NCBI GenBank assembly: GCA_022749755.1
Contig: CM040452.1
Coordinates: forward strand, 13,782,350 to 13,846,349
DNA: 64,000 nt
Direction: 5' to 3'
From: Azadirachta indica
Lineage: Eukaryota > Streptophyta > Magnoliopsida > Sapindales > Meliaceae
Part shown: positions 41,447 to 54,191 of the stretch, piece by piece
Layout: each line of letters opens with the position of its first letter
Position numbering within the stretch: the stretch's first letter is position 1
The notes under the pieces: generated by a model
The model's input: only the letters and a program-made list of their open reading frames with translations
Told to the model about the DNA's origin: nothing
Database searches by the model: none
Made by a program: the position numbers and the translations under genes

Positions 41447-42788
41447 TCTCTAGTAATTCTCGTATGGTGAAAACACAATATCTTATATAATCACAAGACA
41501 AGTATTTGGCAGAAAAAAGAAAGGGCCTGTGAGCAAAGATGGTATCAATGTTTTCATAATCTGTTCGGCAATTTCTGGCGAAGAGACTATAATGGTCGAA
41601 AACTCACCAAGCTGTACCCGCATCAAGGGTCCATGTTTCTTGGCCAAATCTCTTAAGGAGCGATGGGTTAGGGAGCCAAAGAGCTGGTGCAAATTCCCAA
41701 TGAGAGGTAGTCTCCATGGCCCCGGAGGGAGCTTTGGGTATGATTTCTTGGCCTTAGATACTTGCATTACTATTTTGGCAAGCGTGAACATGGAAAGGAG
41801 GAAAGTGAACAAGAGGATAAAAGAAGGAAATTTAAGCTCCATGATGATTAGGAAGAAAGAGGAAAAGTGCTGAAAATTCCCCTTTTGCCACACCTCAGAT
41901 GAATTGGAACTAGCCGGGTTTGTGTTTTCTTAATTCTTAATGGTGTCATTTTAATTTTATAAATGCTTCGTAGCGGCCACTTGTTACTCGAATCACAATC
42001 TCCTTAGATTAGGTTCTTGCAAAATTTCTTCTTTTGTAGCACCCACGCCAAGTACAATCTGTATATGCCATCTTTTCTTCACCCAATTGGAACCAAATTC
42101 GGATCGTATTAAATCTATAGTAAATTTGTGGTGCAGGATATACGTACATCAACTAGCAAAATTTTGATATATATAAATTGAGAAGAATTAGAAGTTTTTT
42201 TTTATACAAATTTTTATATTATTTGTACGTTATTGGATCTAAATACATTTAACAGTTAAAATTGAATTTGATATGTGTATTAATTATAATATATTAATTA
42301 TATAATCATATTCGATTTTAATTATTAGATGTGTTTAGACAATTTATAAATGATATAAAAATTTGTATTAAAAAAAAGGCGTATAATCCTTTTCGGTGTA
42401 TTCAAAACTTGCACGTGGAATAAGTATCCAAAGGTGTCATTAATGTTGATAAGGAAAATACTTGTTGAAAGACAACGGAGTAACGAAATTTGTTGGATTG
42501 TGGTGAAATCAACAGCCATACACAACCAACCTTGTTTATTGCCGTGGATCCACCATAATCAGGTAATTAATTTCTGCAATCGTACTTTTATCAACTCGGT
42601 GTTTTAGCATGCTAATTATGATCTACGAGTGATTATTGATGAGCATATCTTAGAGCCCATAAAGAAATTATTTCTAAAAACAATTGATGGTGCAAAGTAG
42701 TTTGATAAGTTTACTTCGTAAATAAATTTTGCTCTTTTGTAATTAAGCTTTTCTTCTTGAATATATATTTGTCATTAATGTTTTTCTC

Positions 42789-43140
42789 TGTTGAAGACGC
42801 AAGAAAATGTGCATAAGTGGGCCTGGAAATGAAGTCACAGCCCAGACGAAAGCAGCTGTTCACTTGCTACAACCAGTACAAAAAGACAAAAACAAAGATG
42901 TACAGCACCTATGCTGTAACAGTTAGTGGAGTGATCAAACTTCTAACGATGAGAATAATAGAAAATGCACATTTTAAGGTGATGATAGCATTGTACAGTT
43001 AGATTGATATAAGGAAGAATACAGAATGTATATTAGGTTGCCATAGCCTAGATTGCCTCATATAAAAAGGCAACTCTGTAACATTTCTTCTTTTGTGCAG
43101 CAATCCAAAAGATACACAGAGCATTCCCAGCAAATTCTTA
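42789..43140 (+). mobile_element. Possible solo Copia-type LTR
   Basis: Starts TGTTGAAGACGCAAG, like Copia element 1, carries a TATA-like CATATAAAAAGGCAACTCTG at about 43057-43076 and then leader-like TTCTTCTTTTGTGCAGCAAT. The right end and target duplication are unclear, and no internal domain follows. The alternative is an unrelated promoter-like sequence. Confidence 0.4.
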
Positions 43141-43892
43141 ATTTATTTCCTGAATTTTGATCAAGATAGAGCTTTTATGGTGTTTTGGCCTAAAGGATGT
43201 AAAAGTGGAAGGAAATTTCTGAACGACATTATCTTGTACGTTGATGTATAACATTTAAGAATTTCTCTTCTTCATGATCAGTTCAAGAAATTAATTCTTA
43301 ATTACTTTTTAACTACGACATCACCAAGCTGATGTGGTGTTATCATTTAATAATAAAATGAATGATATGCAGTCAAATGAAAAAAAAAAAAAAAAAAACA
43401 GTAACATGAAATATATATATCGTAGAGAATTTTAAAATATTAAAGAAGAAAGATAATATAATCCTTTAAATAAATAAATAAAAATAATAGTAAATATCAT
43501 TAAATAATATTGTGACCTAAAATTTGGGAACACGTGAGACGCTCACTTTATGTCTTAAAAGTTTTGAGCACCGCGCCCATATACTCCAGGTAACCGAGAC
43601 TTATCAAAAAGTTATTATGACTATGACTAGTAGCTACATTTTACTTGCATTTCATGCCTAAGTGCAATTGATAATATTGATGTTGGTATTTGAACTCCGT
43701 GATAATATATTTTATGCTCAAACTAAAAGCATTATGTATCAAGTTAGCCCTCCATATCCTGTTCAATTAGTCAACACACACATTATCATTGTAAAGAATC
43801 TCTGTTTTGTTTACACAAAAAATATGAGGCAGATTTATTATATATTTTTTTTTTTTCGGAGTAAGAACATTAGTGCATATATATAATAAAGC

Positions 43893-44052
43893 ATTGGCTG
43901 TGAGAAATATATACTTGATTTATTTTAAGAAATTTTGAATTTAAAAAAAAAAATTGTTGATTTTAATGCATGATTGGCTGTGAGAAATATATACTTGATT
44001 TATTTTAAGAAATTTTGAATTTAAAAAAAAAATTGTTGATTTTAATGCATTG
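43893..44052. repeat. Near-perfect 80-bp tandem duplication
   Basis: ATTGGCTGTGAGAAATATAT and the following 60 bases occur at 43893-43972 and again from 43973, differing only in the length of a poly-A run and one base at the junction. The duplication is therefore recent. Confidence 0.92.
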
Positions 44053-44338
44053 ATTATGTTTCTAAAGAATTAATTATTTATATATCTAATATGCAAGGCA
44101 CTGAAATTTGCTTGAGAAACAGGCAACTTAGTGTATATATATTCTGTCAAAGTGCGTGATAAGAAAATTGAAAGGCAAAAACTATGGAGTTGCGTGGTGA
44201 TATTAATTCATCGACCATCTTATTCTTTAGTAATGACAATTTTAATGCATTAAGCAAATCAACTTGACAACAGCACCCTTATTTGAGATTTTCTTACATG
44301 ATCTAGAAATTAAACAAACAGACAGATTTCTTTTGAGC

Positions 44339-46143
44339 TTATTCAACAAGAGGAAGATGATGATAAGGAAGGGGGATAACGCACAAATCATCTTTTCTTC
44401 TAACTGTCACACCAAAGGACTCATTCATATCCAAATCTTCATGATTCATTCCATTTGGGAGTTTCCAGTCAAAATGGTACAACAACATTGCAAGTGGAAG
44501 CTCCACATTGGCCAGACCAAATGTCATTCCGGGGCATCTTCTCCTCCCAGCACCAAATGGAATGTACTCAAAATTAGTTCCCTTGAAGTCTATAGAACAA
44601 TCAAGGAACCTCTCTGGAATAAAGCTCTCAGGTTCAGTCCACAACTTGGGATCTCTAGCTATTGCCCAGCCATTTACAATAACTTTTGCTTTTGCTGGTA
44701 TGTTGAATCCGTTGATCTCACATCTCTCGCTGCATTTCCTTGGAAGTAGCAAAGGAACTGGAGGATGTAATCTTAGAGTTTCTTTTATATTTAGCTTTAA
44801 GAACTTCATTTCATTAATGCTCATTTCATCGATCTTGCCTTTTGCATTAAAGAGTACTTCCCTCACCTCAGCTTGTGCTTTTTTCATAACTCTAGGATTT
44901 TTCAACATTTCGCACATTGCCCAATCTACAGTTGTGGCAGATGTCTCGCTGCCAGCACCAAACACATCCTGAAATTAAATAGGATTTTACGTATATCATA
45001 AAGTAATTAACGTGAAAAAAAATTTGTGTTTCGGGAAAAAATTATTCTCCTTCAAGTTATGTATATAACTCATAGAAGGAAAAAAGAAAAGGAAATACAA
45101 AAGATGGAATAGAGGATAATTAACATTGAATTGGCCTGGACGAGAGATTATTTCATGCAATTAAATTTCGAAAATATAGTACGAGATGTAAAATTACTCA
45201 CAGAGATGCATAAAAGACACTGCAAGATGTTGTGACTTACAGTTATCACAGCTTTGATGTTGTCTGTAGTTATGGGAAGTTCAAGATCACCATCCTTTTG
45301 GATTCTCAAGAGGACATCAACTAGATCTTCATCTTCTTCACTCTTGCCAATCTTCAATTTTGCCTTGTGCTTCTTATGTTCGTTGATGATGTTTTCAACT
45401 ATTTTATCAGCTTCTTGGTGCAGCCTCTCTGCATGAGACCTGATTCCTGTGATCCATTGAAGCAATTCAATGGAAGGAAACAGATCAGCAATATTAAAAC
45501 CTGCCACCACTTCTGCGGTTTCCTTCATAACTGAGACAAATAATTCTTGCTCACTGGATTTGTCGCCAAAGGCTGCCCTTGAAGTGATACCGTACATCAA
45601 TGAGTGAACTTTCTTAGTAAAGTTGATCTCTGATCTTGTTCTTGAAGAAATCCAATTAATGAAATAAGAAACCTCTTCTTCTCTTATTGATCTGAAAGAT
45701 TGGACACGTTTCACGCTTCGAAGCTCTGATATGCAGATTTTTCGTAGTTGTCTCCAAGAATCATTACATGGTGAAAATATTATATCAGTATAATCATAAA
45801 ATATGATTTTTGCTGCTAGATCACGAGGCCTTGACGCAAAGATAACGTCATGGGTTTTCATCACTTCTTTTGCTAATTCTGGACAAGATGCAACAATGTT
45901 GGAAATCTCCCCGAGCTGTAGATGCATAAGGGGTCCATATTTCCTGGCTAATTCTCTTAGTACACGATGTGGCAGACAGCCGGCCACCTGGTGCAAGTTT
46001 CATATTACGGGTAATTTCCACGGTCCCGGAGGTAGATTTGAAGTTGTGTCATCGTTTTCGGCTATTTTCTTTATTTTCAGTACCATCAAACAACATAGAA
46101 GAACGATGAGAAGGATTGAGATGGAGGGAAATTCATGTTCCAT
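44339..46143 (-). pseudogene. Cytochrome P450, CYP71D/BE-like (locus C), one nonsense codon
   Basis: Exon 1 46143-45241, exon 2 44968-44339; intron donor GTAAGT, acceptor TTTCAG. The protein would be normal length. Exon 2 has [24 protein letters not shown] and [10 protein letters not shown]. The only clear break is TGA at 46002-46000, which replaces the Gly of the PVIGNLHQ segment after the PPGP hinge. In addition, [12 protein letters not shown] of relatives reads SPCNDSWRQLRK and IVVSSPE reads IVASCPE, which fits relaxed selection. A sequencing error at the stop cannot be excluded, but the substitutions favour a young pseudogene. Confidence 0.85.
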
Positions 46144-47250
46144 TTGTAAACAGAGGATATAATACTGGGGATTGCAGTATTACGTTCCTATTAAGAACGC
46201 ATCCTTATGTATATGGAGGGAATGATAGGACTCTTTTTTATAATTTTTTTTACGTCAATTATTAATATCTTCGGATTTAGACACATGAGATTAAATATAA
46301 AATATCTAATATCTAATTAATATTTAATTAATATAATATAATTAATTAATGTGTATATTAAATTTAATTTTGATCTTAAATGTACTTAAATTTAAGAGTT
46401 AAGAATTGATATAAAAAAAATTGTATAAATTGGAGTTGCTGATCTGTGGACTATATATCCTTGTTTTATGCCTTCCAGATCTTTCATTCAAAATCGTTTA
46501 CCTTTTATTAGTGGACTTTCATCCTCAATCTGCCGAATATCTTGACGGCTATCAAAAGAAATTAATTCTAAGATTGGAGAAATTTGTTTTCTTTAACACG
46601 TGTCAAATTTTGATTTTGGCCTTTCTTGCTTGGGATACGCCCAGGTACACTTGTTTGGCAGGATTTTTATCTTATTATCTTGCGGCTGCGTTTGTGTTGC
46701 GATTACTCTTTAAGGCTAAGTGATAAGGATCACTATTTGTAATGCATGTCCAATTCAAACTATTCAAATACTAATTTAAGATGTTTAATTCTTTATTAAG
46801 TTCAATTTACTGCTAGTTTTTGTTTGTGCTTGTTCTGTTGCTTCTGAATATCAACTGTTTGTCAAATTGTCTCGTCCATTCTCGATTACGTAATTTTAGA
46901 TAGTGTTTGTTTTAGTTGTTGGTTTTTGTTCTTGAATGAGAGCTAAATGTGAAGGTTTGATTGATTAGATAAAATTTTCTGTATTGCGTGAAAATGCATC
47001 ATCAGAATAGAAAGGATAGAAGTATAAGGTATGAGTAGAAGCCAAGGCTTACTAGTTAACAAAGAGAATAATTTACTACACTGAGCTTTCTTCCCCAGTC
47101 ATGGAACACAATTCCATTCAAGTTATTTAGCTAAAATGGCGCTGGATGACAAAGCAACTTGATCTGAAAACAGAAAATAAGACACAACAGAAACTGATAT
47201 CTTGTTATTGAACTAAAACCAATGTATATCTATATTTTTGCATTTTGACA
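46144..47250. other. Spacer between P450 loci C and D
   Basis: Upstream region of C and downstream region of D. A plus-strand open stretch at 46421-46723 is hydrophobic, but it has no ATG at its start and no recognisable family, so no gene is called. Confidence 0.55.
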
Positions 47251-49062
47251 TTATGCAACGGGTGAAGGATGATATGGTAAGGGAATCAAGTGCAAATCAT
47301 CTTTTCTTTTGACTGTCACACCATAGGCATCGGTCATGTCCAAATCTTCACGCCTCTGTCCATCGGGCAGTTTCCAATCAAAATGGTACAACAAAGCTGC
47401 CAGTGGTAGCTCTATGTTAGCCAGACCAAACGAAATTCCAGGGCATATCCTTCTACCAGCACTAAATGGGATGTACTCAAAATTAGTCCCCTTATAGTCA
47501 ACAGAAAGATCGAGGAACCTCTCTGGATTAAAGCTTTCTGGATCACTCCAATATTCAGGATCTCTTCCGATTGCCCATGCATTCACAATGACTCTAGCTT
47601 TCACAGGAATGTCGAATCCATTGATCTCACATTTGTCTCCGCATACTCTTGGAAGTAACATGGGAAGCGGAGGATGTAATCTTAAAGTCTCTTTTATAAC
47701 TAGATTTAAGAATTTCATTTCAGCAATACCCCTTTCATCAACCTTTCCTTTTGCTTCAAAGACGTGTCTCACCTCTGCTTGTGCCTTTGTCATCACTCTT
47801 GGACTTTTCATCATTTCGCACATGGCCCAATCGACAGTTGTGGCAGATGACTCGCTGCCAGCACTGAAAATGTCCTGAAATGGGAAGTCGAACTATCAAA
47901 CAGTGTTGGTTTCTTGCAGAAGATTCAGATGATGCTGATGTTTGACTCCAAATTAACATACTCCAAATTATTTTACATGTTTGTAGATATAACCAAAGTT
48001 TACAAATGAATCTAATTTAAAAAAAAAAAAAAAAAAAAAAGAGAACGAAGAATTGTGAGGTCGCTCAGTTAAGGTTGCTGAATTGCTGATGTGGCAACCA
48101 GCTAGACAGATTGTGGACAACAGAGTAAAGAACATAGTACAGGAAGTAAAAATACTTACTGAGATTACTGCTTTGATGTTGTCGGCAGTTAAGGGAAATT
48201 CAAGATTACCCTGCTCTTGAATGTTCAAGAGAACATCAACAAGATCTCCCTCCTCTTCGATCTTTCCAGACTTTGGTATTGTCTTACGCTCCTTATGTTC
48301 ATGGATAATATTTTCAAAAATTCTGTCGACTTTTTGATGCACTCTCTCCAGTTGAGACTTGATACCAGTTACCCATTGAAGGCATTCTATAGAAGGAAAC
48401 AGATCTGCAATACTAAATCCAGCTATCACTTCTGTAGCTTCCCTCACAGCAGATAGAAATGCTTCTTGATCTTTGCATATGTTGCCAAAAGCTGCCCTTG
48501 AAATGATAACATACATTAACGCGTGAAGATTATTAGTAAGATTAATCTCTGATCCTGCTTTTGATGCAATCAAATTCACGAGATTAGAAACCCCTTCTTC
48601 TCTTATTGAGCGCAAAGACCGGACTCGTTTTGTGCTTAACAACTCCAGTACACAGATTTTTCGTAGTTGTCTCCAGTAATCACCATATGGTGCAAAGGCT
48701 ATATCACTAGAGTCATAAAAAAGTATTTTTGCTGCTAGAACTTGAGGCCTTGATGCAAAGATAACATCATGGGTTTTCATCACTTCTTTAGCAAAATCCG
48801 GTGAAGAAACAACGATGGTGGGAACTTCTCCGAGTTGGAGGTGCATGAGAGGTCCATATTTCTTGGCCAAGTCTCTTAGTCTTCGATGGGGTGGAGATCC
48901 AACAAGCTGGTGCAAATTTCCGATGAAAGGTAATTTCCATGGCCCTGGGGGTAGATTTAAGATTCTGTCACTGGCTCTTGATCTCTTCCCTATTTTCAGG
49001 ACTATGAAGACAGAGAGAAGAAAGATTAGAAGGATCTGGAAGGAGGAGACTGAAAGCTCCAT
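47251..49062 (-). CDS. Cytochrome P450, CYP71D/BE-like (locus D), intact
   Basis: Exon 1 49062-48160 (301 residues), exon 2 47874-47251 (207 residues plus stop), 508 in total. The intron 47875-48159 is phase 0 with donor GTAAGT and acceptor TTTCAG. Landmarks: ER anchor about 8-24, LPPGP hinge 37-41, ExxR Glu363/Arg366 (KETLRLHPP), PERF 418-421, haem loop [10 protein letters not shown] with Cys445. The I-helix motif, normally AGSET, reads AGSES at 306-310, so the conserved oxygen-activating Thr is Ser. The start ATG precedes the anchor as in paralogues. It is an ER haem monooxygenase of unknown substrate, probably in terpenoid-type specialised metabolism by family. It belongs to the C-H sub-group. 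Confidence 0.94.
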
Positions 49063-50571
49063 GATGAAAAGGTAGAAATTGCAAGGATTGGAATTGCTTT
49101 TATTTATTACATAATGTATATTTATTCTTTCTAAATATGGAGTTTGAATAAGGATTGTTGGTTACACTCATTTATAATAGATTTGACAATAGTGGTGATC
49201 ACGGCTGCCTTACCTGCTCAAAATCTTACCGCCTATTCATTTGACTTTTTGCACCATATTTATGCAGAGCATAGTATTTTCTATTATTAGAAAGTTTACT
49301 TTTTTATATTTCAAGTCCACTTGCTTGATATCCTCTATCCAAATGTTTTTGAGGTGTTCTGCTTTCGTTAAGAGTGGTTGCACTTGGCGAGCTTGCATTT
49401 ATTAGAAGTATTTTATTAATTCCACTTGCGTGATATCTTCTATCCAATCTTCACATACAACGTATCCCACTTACTGCATTATTAGATTGGTATTTTATTT
49501 TCATTATTAGTTGTTTGACCTTATTCCATCAACAGAATATCAGTGGACAACATGAACCACCATTTACCGAGGATCGGCTTTTTTGACTCAAAAAAATATT
49601 CGAAGTACTTGTATCGCAAATAATTCATGACTAAAGCTAAGGCATATTTTTAAATCAAAACAACATAAATTAAAGGAGATACAACAATTTATAGATTTAT
49701 ACCTATTTCAGCAAACATATTATAAAGATTAATTACAATAAACAATCAGATAAATTTTAAATTTTTTAAAAAATAAAGAGAAAACAAAATAACATTTTTT
49801 CATGTGGTATTTTTTTATAATTTGAACAAGATAATAAATTTTAAAATACAGAAAATAAACTCTAAATTAGAACTTTCCTCAATTTTCTACCACTCTTTTC
49901 TTTTAATCTTCCTTCTTTAAGTTGATTTTTCTCATTGATGTTACAACAAATCTCCTGCAACATGTTTGTTGTCATAAAGAAACTCTCACATCCGAAATAT
50001 AAACTTATTAAATATATTTATATAGCTCTTAAAATTTATAGATCTAAGTAACAAAACTATCACAACTTTATAAACAAATAAAAATGCACAAAATTACCTC
50101 AAATCTACATATAAGTGGAGATAAGTTATTACTAAATGTTTATAAACCATTGGATAAAAATATACTATTATAAATTTAGATTTATGTAAAAATATGTATT
50201 TATTACTAAATAGGAAAAAAATAACAAAGAAAAAAAAAAAATCTCACTAAAGATGGAGTAAAAGAGGAAAAAATTTTGTGAACTTCAAGAAGACAAAGAC
50301 GAGAGAAAAGTCTAGAGCAAAGAGAAACAAGTTGGAGGCTATGGGTTGGTAAAGCTAAGGCCAATTACTTAAAAAAGAAATTGATATGACTCAGATATTT
50401 TTACTAATCAGGAAACACTTCTTCATTCCGGAAATCTAAGCCACTTAAAATAATTGGCGTTGCACCACAATGCAACTTGATTTCAGCATAGCTTATGTAA
50501 CAGCTACTTCTTGCTTTGGTGTACGTTGATTCATTAAAATAAGATACACTCTTTTTTTTTTTTGGTAAAAT
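49063..50571. other. Spacer between P450 loci D and E, with the D promoter region
   Basis: The first 150 bases upstream of D resemble the upstream region of E: both contain a (G)ACACTCATTTAT box, at about 49164 and 52292, followed by a gene-proximal TATGGTTTCAA or TATGGAGTTTGAATAA segment. The remainder (49260-50571) is AT-rich and shows no gene. Confidence 0.5.
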
Positions 50572-52177
50572 TTATGTGATTAGTAATGGTATGGGAATTA
50601 ATTGTACATCATTCTTTCTTCTAACCGTCAAACCAAAAGTCTCGGTCATGTCCAAATCTTCGAGCTTCGTTCCTCCAGAAAGTTTCCAGTCAAAATGGTA
50701 CAGTAACATTGCAACTGGAAGCTCCACACTGGCTAGACCAAATGACATTCCTGGGCAGATCCTCCTACCAGCACCAAATGGGATGTATTCAAAATTGTTG
50801 CCCTTGTAGTCGATGGAAGAATCAAGGAACCTTTCTGGAATAAAGCTCTCAGGTTCATTCCAATACGCCGGATCTCTTCCCGTCGCCCACACATTAACAA
50901 TGACTTTGGTTTTAACAGGTTTGTTGAACCCATTAATCTCACATTGTTGGTCACATTCTCTTGGAATTAGGAAAGCAGGTGGATATAATCTCAGAGTTTC
51001 TTTTATAACTAGCTTCAAGTATTTCATTTCATTAATACTTGTTTCATCTGCCTTCCCTTTTTTATTGAAGACTTCCCTCACCTAAGCTTGTGCCTTTTTC
51101 ATCACTCTAGGATTTTTCGACATTTCGCACATTGCCCAATCTAGCGTCGTAGCTGATGTCTCACTTCCAGCACCAAAAATGTCCTGAAAAGGATATATGC
51201 ACAAGTATATCAATTTCTATTTACATTGAACTTTAAAGATGTCAAAAAAGAAGGCTCAGGATGTAATTACTTACAGAAATTACTGCTTTGATGTTGTACA
51301 AAGTTAAGGGAAGTTCACGATCACCATGCTCTTGAATTTTCAATAGAATATCCACCACATCTTCAGCTTCCTCGCTCTTGCCAATCTTCAATATTTCCTT
51401 GCGCTTCTTGTGATCATTGATAATGCTTTCAACTACTCTGTCAGCTTCTTGATGGAGTCTCTCTACGTAAGACCTGATTCCAGTGATTGATTGAAGCAAT
51501 CCAATGGAAGGAAACAGATCTGCAAAATTAAAACCTGCTGTCACTTTTGTAGTTTCCTCCATAGCTGATACAAATAATTCTTCTTCTCCAGATTTATTGC
51601 CAAAAGCTGCCCTTGAAGTGATCCCATACATTAATGCATAAACTTTATCAGTTAAGTTTATAACTGACCCTTCTTTTGAAGAAATCCAATTAATGAGACT
51701 ATGACACCTTTTCTTCTCTTGTTGTTTGGAAAGATTGGACTCGTTTCATGCCTAAAATCTCCGACACACAGATTTTTCGTAGTTTTCTCCAACAATCACC
51801 ATATGGTGAAAAGATTATACCACTATAATCGTAAGACATGATCTTTGTTGCTAGATTTTGTGGCCTTGATGCAAAAATAACATCATGGGTTTTCATGACT
51901 TCTTTGGCAGCCTCCAGTGAAGATACAACAATGGTGGGAACTTCTCCGAGTTGTAGATTCATGAGAGGTCCGTATTTCTTAGCCAAGTCTCTTAATCTTT
52001 TATGGGGAGGAGAGCCAATAAGCTGGTCAAATTTTCAATAAGAGGTAATTTCCATGGCCCGGGGAGTTGATTCGAAGCACTGTCACTCATTCTTGATCTC
52101 TTCCCTATATTCAGGACCATGAAAACAAAGAGAAGAAAGGTTAGAAGGACCGGTAAGGAGAGGAATACAAGCTCCAT
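50572..52177 (-). pseudogene. Cytochrome P450, CYP71D/BE-like (locus E), several breaks
   Basis: Exon 1 52177-51275, exon 2 51183-50572; the intron is only 91 bases. N-terminus MELVFLSLPVLLTFLLFVFM with hinge QLPGP, where relatives have LPPGP. Breaks: a one-base deletion in the NLHQL segment near 52030, a one-base insertion near 51703 in the REEEVSNLI region, and TAG at about 51082-51084 replacing Glu in AQAEVREVF. Exon 2 otherwise keeps [29 protein letters not shown] and [10 protein letters not shown], and the C-terminus ends early after IPIPLLIT. Confidence 0.92.
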
Positions 52178-52367
52178 GATGACAAACAGACAAAGGTTGA
52201 GCTTATTGGGATTTGGATCGGCCTTTTTCTCATTACATATTCTAATAGCCTTCGTATGAAGTGCTAGAATATGGTTTCAACACTGTTTGTGGGAGACACT
52301 CATTTATTACAAAACTTGACTTAATTAGGCTAAACTGATAGAATTTGGTTTGATCAAAAAATTTATT

Positions 52368-52420
52368 GGGGACACTCATTTATTATGGATTTTGAGGTGA
52401 TTAAATAAATGAGTGTCCCC
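52368..52420. repeat. Perfect 17-bp inverted repeat upstream of locus E
   Basis: GGGGACACTCATTTATT at 52368-52384 is matched by its reverse complement at 52404-52420 across a 19-base loop. An imperfect direct copy (GGGAGACACTCATTTATTAC) lies at 52290-52309. It could form a stem-loop in transcript or DNA; it may be a small transposon footprint or a duplicated promoter box. Confidence 0.75.
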
Positions 52421-54191
52421 CTCAAATACTAATTAATAACTGCTATCTCCGAGCTGCGGTATATACCCATGCCAAGTACCTAGTCAGAATCTTACAGCCC
52501 ATGTATTAGATGGACTTTTTACATGAAATTAGTGTATGCAAAAGCTCAAATGGTGGCTATTGTTAATTAATTAAGAGCAAAATTTTGACACTCTATTCCT
52601 CCCACGTCTATTGTTAATTAAGAGCAAATCTTGGCAGCAAATACACGCAAATTTTTACATGAAAAGAAAAGAAAGACTGAGTACTTGGTGATTTCTTTAA
52701 AAAAATTGAAAAAAAAAACCAACATTGTATATCATGCAATTTAGTTCTTTAGATCGTTTGATTATAAAATATTTAGTTTTTTAGGTAACATTAAAAAAAA
52801 TTGTCGTTGTATTTAAATAAAATAAAATTAAAATTTTTTGACTTAAAAAGAATTCAAATATTAAATGAATTTATTTAATTGTAATTCTAAAATACACTTA
52901 CAAAGTGTACTTATTTCCTACACAATTTATTTATATGTGAAAAATGAAAACTAAATTAAATATATTATTATTCAAAATTTTATATATTCAAATTTCGAAA
53001 AGAGAAAAAACTAATATTTGTGTATTTCATTTTATCAGTGATTTTTATTTTGTTTCTGTTTTCACGATGACTTATTCACACAAATAATTAATTGCTGTTT
53101 ACTTTTTTGTGTGATTTTCAGTAATATTTCGTTCTACACTGCCATTAATATTTTCTACAGAAAATGACTCGTCATAACATGAAAGATAGTAAGCTGGAAG
53201 CATCAATAAGTCACATTTATTTGAAATAATGTTACAATAGTTTTCAAGTTTTTCAATATCATAAATTGTATCGTTGAGGGCATTTATTAGATCCTTAAAA
53301 CGAATTATTTAAAGTCCATTTTATGGGGTATCTGCAATTCTTTCCTAGCTAGCTTCTCCATTTAACTTGTCCCATTAATTACTATACACTATTCTTCTAG
53401 CCATTATGTTTTTCTATTCTACAGACCTATGAATTAATATACTTCTTCTTACATACTTAATGATTCTAGGGCGTATTATCTTCATCATAACTATGTACAA
53501 TTTATATGATATTAAATTAGAAATTTACTGAAATTTGGAGTTGAGATATGTACAAATATAGTGCGGCTAGGAAAAGTCTACCCAAATTAGGAAAAATTTA
53601 CCTCAAAATTAATATGAGAATCCAAACCTAATTGGGCGATCATGAGAATTCTGGCACTCCAAAATCAACATGGAGAGTCAAACTCTTTCCCATTTTAACA
53701 ATACTATCCTTTCTCCCACATTAATTTCAGTGTTCAACCTTTTACAGATATGCTCTACACATCGTTTTCTTGACGTGGGTCTTTGATTCTCATAATAATT
53801 TCAAATTTAGAAGCTAGTTAAGCAAACTTTTTGCTGTACTGCAAGAGATTATCTTAAATATTTGGAAAAAAAAAAAAGACGAAGAAGAAAACAAGTAAAG
53901 ACTAGTAGCAAAGATATATGAATAATAACATATTTTGTTCATCAATCCCGTTCATGAAAATATAAAATAGTGTATTCACTATAATTAATAGTAACTTGTA
54001 CGCGAAACATGTTTTTTATAATAGTCAAAAGTAGAAATCAACATAAATTTGAAAACCAACGAAAAGTAGGTAACATAATAATACTAGGACTAAACAATTT
54101 TATTCTTAATTCTAACCAAGCCGAAATAGCTAGCTATTGGCTTCATGTAATTAAATTTAAAACTGCCACATTTTTTTTTCCCTCTTGGCGC
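52421..54191. other. AT-rich spacer between P450 loci E and F
   Basis: No coding region, RNA gene or clear repeat was identified on either strand. Confidence 0.6.

Larger units (their letters stand above)
21536..41843 (-). pseudogene. Cytochrome P450, CYP71D/BE-like (locus B), split by three retrotransposons
   Basis: Pieces in gene order: N-terminus at 41843-41447 (MELKFPSF anchor, [19 protein letters not shown], to about the C-helix); a 105-base piece at 35394-35290 ([12 protein letters not shown] to REEL region); the end of exon 1 at 27648-27242 (NLSDQIFAMTFSITKRAALG to TDNNIKAVI); intron 27124-27241; exon 2 start at 27123-26879 (DIFTANSETSS); and exon 2 remainder at 21924-21536 ([16 protein letters not shown], stop TGA). 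All parts are collinear with locus A, its closest relative. Besides the three insertions there are frameshifts near 27431, 41500 and in the haem-loop region near 21720, a Trp-to-stop change near 41452 and AGSET changed to ANSET. The donor is a poor GTCAGG. Certainly non-functional. Confidence 0.93.
41844..44338. other. Intergenic DNA between P450 loci B and C
   Basis: No host gene was supported. The stretch contains a probable solo LTR and a recent tandem duplication, listed separately. A poly-A run lies at 43380-43398. Confidence 0.6.

Noticed and set aside
46421..46723. Open plus-strand frame of 100 codons
   Set aside because: It begins without ATG, has no recognisable motif, and lies in AT-rich promoter-side DNA of locus C.
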